NCBI GenBank assembly: GCA_035293245.1
Contig: DATDOO010000212.1
Coordinates: 1-10,617, forward strand
Origin: DATDOO01 sp035293245
GTDB lineage: Bacteria; Pseudomonadota; Gammaproteobacteria; Methylococcales; Methylococcaceae
Reading direction: 5' to 3'
DNA: 10,617 nucleotides
Part shown: piece after piece, positions 5,822 to 10,617 of the stretch
Position numbering within the stretch: position 1 is the first letter of the stretch
How the letters are laid out: every line of letters starts with the position of its first letter
Notes under the pieces: model-generated
Told to the model about the DNA's origin: nothing
Database searches by the model: none
Seen by the model: only the letters and a program-made list of their open reading frames with translations
Made by a program: the position numbers and the translations under genes

Positions 5822-7036
5822 ATGTCCTGGAACGAACCGGGAGGCAACAAAAAAGATCCATGGAGCGGACGTGAACGGAACAAAAACGGCGAATCCGACC
5901 TGGAGCAGGTTCTGCGCTCCATGCAGGAACGTCTGGGTGGGCTGTGGCGCGGCGGCGGAGACGGCGGCCGCGGCTTCGGCGCCCCATCCGCGAACTGGGG
6001 GCTGATCGGCTCCGCTGCCGTCGCCGTGTGGGCGCTCACCGGCGTGTATATCGTCGATGAAGGCAACCGGGCCGTCGTCACGCGCTTCGGCAAATACGTC
6101 GAAACCACCCTGCCGGGCCCGCACTGGCACATTCCTGCGCCGATCGAAGCGCACGCCTTGGTCAATGTCGAGAAACTCGGCGTCGCCGAAGTGGGCTATC
6201 GCTCCACGGGCGTACGTCAGCAACAGTCCAGTTCCATCCCCAAAGAAGCCCTGATGCTGACGCGGGACGAGAACATCGTCGACGTGCGCCTGGCGGTGCA
6301 ATACCAGATCAAGGAAGCGAAAGATTACCTGTTCAACGTGCTCGATCCGGATGTCACCCTCAAACAGGTGACGGAGAGCGCCACGCGCGCCGCCATCGGC
6401 AAGAGCAACATGGACTTCGTGCTGACCGAGGGACGCGGGGAAGTCGCCGACGCCATCAAGCGCGAAATCCAGCAAATCATGGACGACTACCGGACCGGCT
6501 TCCACATCAGCAGCGTCAACCTCGTGGACGCACAACCGCCCGACGAAGTCCAGGGCGCGTTCGAGGACGCCATCAAGGCGCGCGAAGACGAACAGCGCCT
6601 GAAAAACGAGGCCGAAGCCTACGCCAACGAAGTCGTGCCCAAGGCGCGCGGCGTCTCGGCTCGACTGATGCAGGAAGCGGAAGGCTACAAGCAGAAAGTG
6701 GTCTCTCGCGCCACCGGCGAGACGAGCCGCTTCGGGCAGATGCTTTCCGAATACGAGAAGGCACCGGAAGTCACCCGCAAGCGCCTGTATCTGGACGCCA
6801 TGGAGTCCGTTATGAGCGGCAGCCAGAGCATTCTGGTGGACGTGAAGAGCGGCAATAATCTGCTCTACCTGCCCCTGGACAAGCTGGCCCCGGTGGCTGT
6901 GCCTCCGCCGGAGGACGCGTCCGCCGCGAGAAGCGAAACCGCAACGCCCGCCCCCGCTCCAACGCCGACTCAACCCGGCGATGCCGGCAGCGGCAGGGGC
7001 TGGCGAACCCTGACCCGCGGAAGGGAGACACGATAA
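5822..7036 (+). CDS. hflK: FtsH protease modulator subunit HflK
   Basis: HflK and HflC are SPFH (prohibitin-like) inner-membrane proteins that assemble into a large periplasmic cage around the FtsH protease and modulate its access to membrane substrates. The start MSWNEPGGNKKDPWSG matches the family N-terminus, and GGGAG (5810-5814) lies seven bases upstream. The 404-residue protein has a Gly-rich cytoplasmic N-terminus, one membrane helix (about residues 59-78) and the SPFH domain beginning VDEGNRAVVTRFGKY. A charged helical region rich in Glu, Lys and Ala follows (about 245-310). The C-terminal tail is rich in Pro and Ala, typical of HflK and poorly conserved. The gene follows hflX by 50 bases, and its TAA overlaps the hflC ATG by one base (TAATG), implying coupled synthesis of the two subunits. 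Confidence 0.97.
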   Translation: MSWNEPGGNKKDPWSGRERNKNGESDLEQVLRSMQERLGGLWRGGGDGGRGFGAPSANWGLIGSAAVAVWALTGVYIVDEGNRAVVTRFGKYVETTLPGPHWHIPAPIEAHALVNVEKLGVAEVGYRSTGVRQQQSSSIPKEALMLTRDENIVDVRLAVQYQIKEAKDYLFNVLDPDVTLKQVTESATRAAIGKSNMDFVLTEGRGEVADAIKREIQQIMDDYRTGFHISSVNLVDAQPPDEVQGAFEDAIKAREDEQRLKNEAEAYANEVVPKARGVSARLMQEAEGYKQKVVSRATGETSRFGQMLSEYEKAPEVTRKRLYLDAMESVMSGSQSILVDVKSGNNLLYLPLDKLAPVAVPPPEDASAARSETATPAPAPTPTQPGDAGSGRGWRTLTRGRETR

Positions 7037-7902
7037 TGTCCCAAGGCAAACTGCTGACCGGCGCGACGCTGGGCGCGCTGGCACTCGGTTATCTTTCCGT
7101 GTTTTCGGTCACCCAGACCGAGAAGGCGATCAAGTTCCGGCTGGGTGAAATCGTCAAGACGGATTTCGAACCGGGACTGCATTTCCAGGTTCCTTTTATC
7201 AACAACGTCAAGAAGTTCGACGCCCGCCTGCTGACGCTGGAAATCAAGCCCGAGCGCTACCTGACCTCGGAAAAGAAGAACGTGATCGTGGACTCCTTCG
7301 TCAAGTGGCGCATCAAGGACGTGGGCAAGTTCTACACCACCGTCTCCGGAGACGTGCGCCACGCCAACGACCGGCTGGAACAGATCATCAAGGACGGAGT
7401 GCGCGGAGAGTTCAGCAAGCGCACCATCCGCGAACTGGTTTCCGCCGAGCGCGGGCAGGTTCGCGACATGCTGATCGAGGACGCGAATCCGCGCGCCGCG
7501 GAACTGGGTATTGAGATCATCGATATCCGCGTCATGCGCGTGGACCTCCCGGAAGAAGTCCAAAGCTCCGTGCACGAGCGCATGAAGGCCGAGCGCACCC
7601 GCGTGGCGCGCGATTTCCGTGCCCGCGGCGCAGAGGCCGCCATGCGCATTCGCGCCGATGCCGACCGTCAGAGCGAAGTTTTGCAGGCCGACGCCTTCCG
7701 CGACGCGGAAACCCTGCGCGGCGAAGGCGATGCGACGGCGGCGGAGATTTACGCCAAGGTCTACGGGAGGAACCCGGAATTCTTCGCTTTCTACCGCAGC
7801 CTGAACGCTTACCGGGATACCTTCCGCAACAAGGAAAGCGTTCTGGTCATGGATCCGGACTCCGACTTCTTCCATTACTTCAGGAAAGAGAAGGACAGAT
7901 AG
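7036..7902 (+). CDS. hflC: FtsH protease modulator subunit HflC
   Basis: HflC is the partner of HflK in the membrane cage around FtsH. The start is ATG at 7036, sharing its A with the hflK stop, with a strong AGGGAG (7022-7027) eight bases upstream inside hflK. The 288-residue product has a short cytoplasmic N-terminus and one membrane helix (about residues 7-25). The SPFH domain starts at VTQTEKAIKFRLGEIVKTDFEPGLHFQVPF; recognisable stretches include KKNVIVDSFVKWRI and IEIIDIRVMRVDLPEEVQ. A charged helix follows (HERMKAERTRVARDFRARGAEAAMRIRADADR), and the C-terminus reads FFAFYRSLNAYRDTF, characteristic of HflC. It is shorter than E. coli HflC (334), but about 290 residues is common elsewhere. 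A strongly folded spacer follows, which may end the hfq-hflC transcript. Confidence 0.97.
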   Translation: MSQGKLLTGATLGALALGYLSVFSVTQTEKAIKFRLGEIVKTDFEPGLHFQVPFINNVKKFDARLLTLEIKPERYLTSEKKNVIVDSFVKWRIKDVGKFYTTVSGDVRHANDRLEQIIKDGVRGEFSKRTIRELVSAERGQVRDMLIEDANPRAAELGIEIIDIRVMRVDLPEEVQSSVHERMKAERTRVARDFRARGAEAAMRIRADADRQSEVLQADAFRDAETLRGEGDATAAEIYAKVYGRNPEFFAFYRSLNAYRDTFRNKESVLVMDPDSDFFHYFRKEKDR

Positions 7903-7909
7903 ACGGGAT

Positions 7910-7961
7910 GACGGGAAGCAGCCCGTCGCCCGCCGCGGCGCGTCCCACGGGCGCGCCGCGG
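7910..7961 (+). terminator. two tandem GC-rich hairpins between hflC and hisZ
   Basis: Hairpin 1 pairs GACGGG (7910-7915) with CCCGTC (7922-7927) around a six-base loop. Hairpin 2 pairs CCGCGGCGCG (7933-7942) with CGCGCCGCGG (7952-7961). It continues inward with a T-G wobble and two G-C pairs (7943-7945 with 7949-7951) to a CAC triloop, a 13-bp stem in all. Only GTTCTTCG follows, not a clear T-run, so termination would be weak or factor-assisted; an mRNA-stabilising or attenuating role is also possible. The density of perfect pairing in 92 bases argues that the spacer is non-coding. Confidence 0.55.
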
Positions 7962-7994
7962 GTTCTTCGCCCACATCCATCCCCTGGTTCCCGC

Positions 7995-9212
7995 ATGGAT
8001 TTGTCACCGCGCGCTCACTGGCTTCTGCCCGAAGGCATCGAAGAAGTCCTGCCGACGGAAGCCGCTCGTCTCGAACGGCTGCGTCGCCGCCTGCTCGACC
8101 TGTTCGGCTCCTGGGGCTACGAACTGGTCATCCCCCCGTTCATCGACTACCTGGAGTCCCTGCTCACCGGGACCGGCCACGATCTCGACCTGCAAACCTT
8201 CAAGCTGATCGACCAGACCAGCGGCCGGCTGCTGGGCGTGCGCGCCGACATGACCCCGCAAGTGGCGCGGATCGACGCCCACAACCTCAAGCGCGAAGTG
8301 CCGACCCGGCTGTGCTACATGGGCACCGTATTGCACACGCAAGGCGATCGTCTGGAAGCGTCCCGCAGCCCCTTGCAGGTCGGCGCCGAACTGTACGGCC
8401 ACGCCGGGGTCGCCAGCGACGTGGAAGTGATCCGCCTGATGCTGGAAATGCTTGCCGGCGCCGGGGTTCTCGACGTGCATCTGGACGTGGGCCACGTCGC
8501 CGTGTTCCGCGCCCTGGCGCGGCAGGCCGGACTGTCCGCCGAGGCGGAAGCCACGCTGTTCGACACGCTGCAACGCAAGGCGCTGCCCGAACTGGCCGGA
8601 TGGCTGGACATGCGGGGTGTGGCTGCACCCTTGCGCGACATGCTGCTGGCGCTACCCGAGTTGAACGGCCATCCCGATGCGGTATTGGGCGAAGCCCGCC
8701 GATGCCTTCTCCCTGCCGGCGAGCCGGTGATACGGGCTCTGGACGCTTTAGAAGAAATTACCCTGGGTCTGCGGCGGATTTTCCCGGCGCTGCCTTTGAA
8801 TCTCGACCTGGCGGAACTGCGCGGCTACCGTTACCAGACCGGCGTGGTCTTTGCCGCTTTCATTCCCGGTTACGGTAAGGAAATCGCGCGCGGCGGACGT
8901 TACGACGACATCGGCCAGGTGTTCGGCCGCGCCCGTCCGGCCACCGGCTTCAGCGCCGACCTGAAAATCCTTTCCCGCCTCGCGGCGCCGGAACCCATTC
9001 CACCGCGCGAGGCCATACTCGCGCCGCTTTCCGCCGATCCCGACTTGCACGAAAAAGTGCGGGAACTGCGGGCCGCCGGCCGGATCGTCATCGAAGCCTT
9101 GCCGGAGCAAGCCAACGACCCGCGGGAACTGGACTGCGCGTGGGTGCTGCAAGGCGGCACAACCGGCTGGAAGATCGCGCCGGTTAATCGAATTTCCAAC
9201 TCGGATACCTAA
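7995..9212 (+). CDS. hisZ: ATP phosphoribosyltransferase regulatory subunit HisZ
   Basis: HisZ is a catalytically inactive paralog of histidyl-tRNA synthetase that joins short-form HisG to make the first enzyme of histidine biosynthesis. The class II synthetase core is visible: WLLPEGIEEVLPTEAARLE at the N-terminus, RADMTPQVARIDAHN (from residue 83), LCYMGTVLHTQ (106-116) and RGGRYDDIG (from about 299). The anticodon-binding domain of true HisRS is absent. Length from ATG 7995 is 405 residues, near the family's usual 390-400. An upstream in-frame ATG at 7908 has AAGGA 12 bases before it but adds 29 Pro/Ser/Arg-rich residues read through the tandem hairpins, so I prefer 7995. The weakness is that 7995 has no clear Shine-Dalgarno sequence. 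The stop is one base from purA. HisZ implies that this organism has a short HisG elsewhere. Confidence 0.93.
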   Translation: MDLSPRAHWLLPEGIEEVLPTEAARLERLRRRLLDLFGSWGYELVIPPFIDYLESLLTGTGHDLDLQTFKLIDQTSGRLLGVRADMTPQVARIDAHNLKREVPTRLCYMGTVLHTQGDRLEASRSPLQVGAELYGHAGVASDVEVIRLMLEMLAGAGVLDVHLDVGHVAVFRALARQAGLSAEAEATLFDTLQRKALPELAGWLDMRGVAAPLRDMLLALPELNGHPDAVLGEARRCLLPAGEPVIRALDALEEITLGLRRIFPALPLNLDLAELRGYRYQTGVVFAAFIPGYGKEIARGGRYDDIGQVFGRARPATGFSADLKILSRLAAPEPIPPREAILAPLSADPDLHEKVRELRAAGRIVIEALPEQANDPRELDCAWVLQGGTTGWKIAPVNRISNSDT

Positions 9213-9213
9213 C

Positions 9214-10506
9214 ATGGGCAAGAACGTCGTAGTCATCGGCACGCAGTGGGGCGACGAAGGCAAAGGCAAGCTGGTCGATCTTCTCACCGAGCGCGCCGAC
9301 GCCGTCGTGCGCTTCCAGGGCGGCCACAACGCCGGCCACACCCTGGTCATCGGCGGGAAGAAAACCGTCCTGCATCTGGTTCCCTCCGGCATTTTGCGCG
9401 ACGGCGTCTCTTGCCTGATCGGCAATGGCGTGGTGCTGTCGCCCCAGGCCCTGCTGGAGGAAATCGCCGTGCTGGAAAACGCCGGCGTGCCGGTGCGCGA
9501 CCGCTTGCGCATCAGCCTGGCCTGCCCCTTGATCCTGCCGGTGCACGTGGCGCTGGACCACGCCCGCGAGGCGGCGCGCGGCGCCAGGGCCATCGGCACC
9601 ACCGGGCGCGGCATCGGCCCCGCTTACGAGGACAAGGTGGCGCGGCGCGGCTTGCGCGCCGGCGATCTGCTGACGCCGGAACTCTTCGCCGAGCGCCTGC
9701 GCGAACTCCTGGACTACCACAACTTCGTGCTCACCGGCTATTTCCGCCAGCCGGCGCTGGATTTTCAGCACATGCTGGAGGAAAGCCTCAAGCTCGGCGA
9801 GGAGATCAAGCCGATGCTCGCCGATGTCGCCGACCTCTTGCACGGCTACCAGACGCGCGGTGCGAACCTGCTCTTCGAAGGCGCGCAGGGCGCGATGCTG
9901 GACATCGACCACGGCACCTACCCCTTCGTCACCTCCTCCAACACCACCGCGGGCGGTGCGGCGTGCGGCACCGGCATGGGGCCGCTGGAATTCGACTACG
10001 TGCTCGGCATCACCAAGGCCTACTCCACCCGGGTCGGCAACGGGCCGTTCCCGACCGAGCTGTTCGACGGTGTGGGCGAGCACCTGACCATGACGGGCAA
10101 CGAGTTCGGCGCCACCACCGGCCGCCGCCGGCGTTGCGGATGGTTCGACGCCGTGGCGATGCGCAAGTCCGCACACCTCAACAGCCTGTCCGGCCTGTGC
10201 CTGACCAAGCTGGACGTACTCGACGGCCTGGAAAAAATCGGCCTGTGCGTGGCTTACCGGCTGGACGGCGTGGAAGTTTCCGTGGCGCCGGTGGGAGCGG
10301 AGCGTTTCGCCCGTTGCGAGGCGGTGATCGAAGAAATGCCCGGCTGGCAGGGCAGCACCGCGGGAGTGACCGACTTCGACCGCCTTCCGTCCCAGGCCCA
10401 GGCCTACATCCGCCGCATCGAGGCCGTAACCGGCGTGCCGGTGGACATCCTCTCCACCGGGCCGGACCGGGACGAGACCATCGTCCTCAAGCACCCCTTC
10501 GCCTGA
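9214..10506 (+). CDS. purA: adenylosuccinate synthetase PurA
   Basis: PurA joins IMP and aspartate using GTP to form adenylosuccinate, the committed step to AMP in the cytoplasm. The 430-residue product is full length for the family. Motifs in order: VVIGTQWGDEGKGKLVD with catalytic-base Asp14; FQGGHNAGHT with His42; the IMP-site TTGRGIGPAYEDKVARRG; EGAQGAMLDIDHGTYPFVTSSNT; NEFGATTGRRRRCGWFD with the Arg-rich aspartate/GTP loop; and TKLDVLDGL for guanine recognition. All expected active-site residues that I can identify are present. The ATG at 9214 comes one base after the hisZ TAA, with a weak GGA (9203-9205), so translation is probably coupled to hisZ. No clear terminator is seen after the TGA in the remaining 111 bases. 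Confidence 0.98.
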   Translation: MGKNVVVIGTQWGDEGKGKLVDLLTERADAVVRFQGGHNAGHTLVIGGKKTVLHLVPSGILRDGVSCLIGNGVVLSPQALLEEIAVLENAGVPVRDRLRISLACPLILPVHVALDHAREAARGARAIGTTGRGIGPAYEDKVARRGLRAGDLLTPELFAERLRELLDYHNFVLTGYFRQPALDFQHMLEESLKLGEEIKPMLADVADLLHGYQTRGANLLFEGAQGAMLDIDHGTYPFVTSSNTTAGGAACGTGMGPLEFDYVLGITKAYSTRVGNGPFPTELFDGVGEHLTMTGNEFGATTGRRRRCGWFDAVAMRKSAHLNSLSGLCLTKLDVLDGLEKIGLCVAYRLDGVEVSVAPVGAERFARCEAVIEEMPGWQGSTAGVTDFDRLPSQAQAYIRRIEAVTGVPVDILSTGPDRDETIVLKHPFA

Positions 10507-10563
10507 TTCCCTTCTCAGACGGCGGCGATTTTCGCGTCAACTAAAAAGGCGCAGTTGAAATGC

Positions 10564-10592
10564 CTGAAAAGCCGTTCGTGTTGAGGTATAAA
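10564..10592 (+). promoter_or_regulatory. candidate sigma70-type promoter downstream of purA
   Basis: CTGAAA (10564-10569, four of six matches to TTGACA) and TATAAA (10587-10592, five of six matches to TATAAT) are separated by the optimal 17 bases. This patch is AT-rich against the surrounding DNA. It would start transcription around base 10600, toward a gene beyond the window. The match is suggestive only. Confidence 0.4.
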
Positions 10593-10617
10593 AGCACCTG
10601 ATTAGCCCCGAGTTTCG

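Noticed and set aside
5795..7084. Minus-strand open frame of 429 residues covering all of hflK
   Set aside because: It mirrors hflK exactly. Its coding-like look comes from third-position GC bias, and it has no motif or supported start.
6970..8007. Minus-strand open frame of 345 residues across hflC
   Set aside because: It is a shadow of hflC that also runs through the hairpin spacer, with no recognisable domain.
9184..10544. Open frames of about 430 residues on both strands overlapping purA (minus 9184-10494; plus 9246-10544)
   Set aside because: The plus-strand one is extremely rich in Arg, Ala, Gly and Pro, and the minus one in His, Val, Ala and Gly. PurA in the third frame explains the region fully.

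Overview
The window is high-GC bacterial chromosome from a gammaproteobacterium. On the plus strand it carries mutL (5' end cut by the window edge), miaA, hfq, hflX, hflK, hflC, hisZ and purA. The order mutL-miaA-hfq-hflX-hflK-hflC is the classic gammaproteobacterial arrangement. A hisZ-purA tail after hflC is seen in pseudomonads, methanotrophs of the Methylococcales type and betaproteobacteria. The Hfq sequence (RKEH rim, Tyr42, ARSVR after the Sm core) also leans toward that group. A Methylococcales-like organism is my best guess, but it is an inference from gene order and family resemblance.

Layout. 1-2333: mutL and miaA, overlapping by 4 bases at a GTGA junction. 2330-4058: a two-gene envelope module that interrupts the usual miaA-hfq adjacency. 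It has a minus-strand outer-membrane beta-barrel protein carrying a Gly-Pro repeat, whose stop codon overlaps the miaA stop. From a 67-base shared upstream region a plus-strand Tat-exported FecR-domain protein diverges; it has a CxC motif and a His-His motif. 4059-4169: a short, locally AT-rich hfq leader with a hairpin, a candidate extended -10 promoter and an A-rich (ARN)4 tract just before the ribosome binding site. 4170-7902: hfq, hflX, hflK and hflC in tight array. 7903-7994: a strongly folded 92-base spacer with two tandem hairpins. 7995-10506: hisZ and purA, one base apart. 10507-10617: no gene seen, but a plausible promoter points out of the window.

How the genes relate. MutL serves mismatch repair, and MiaA prenylates tRNA A37. 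Hfq is the sRNA chaperone, and HflX is a ribosome-associated GTPase. HflK and HflC form the membrane complex that holds and modulates the FtsH protease. HisZ activates the short form of HisG for histidine synthesis, and PurA commits IMP to AMP. These are housekeeping genes joined mainly by conserved order. The beta-barrel/FecR pair is the accessory part of the window and the place where something undescribed is most likely. No mobile element, tRNA, rRNA or CRISPR array was recognised.
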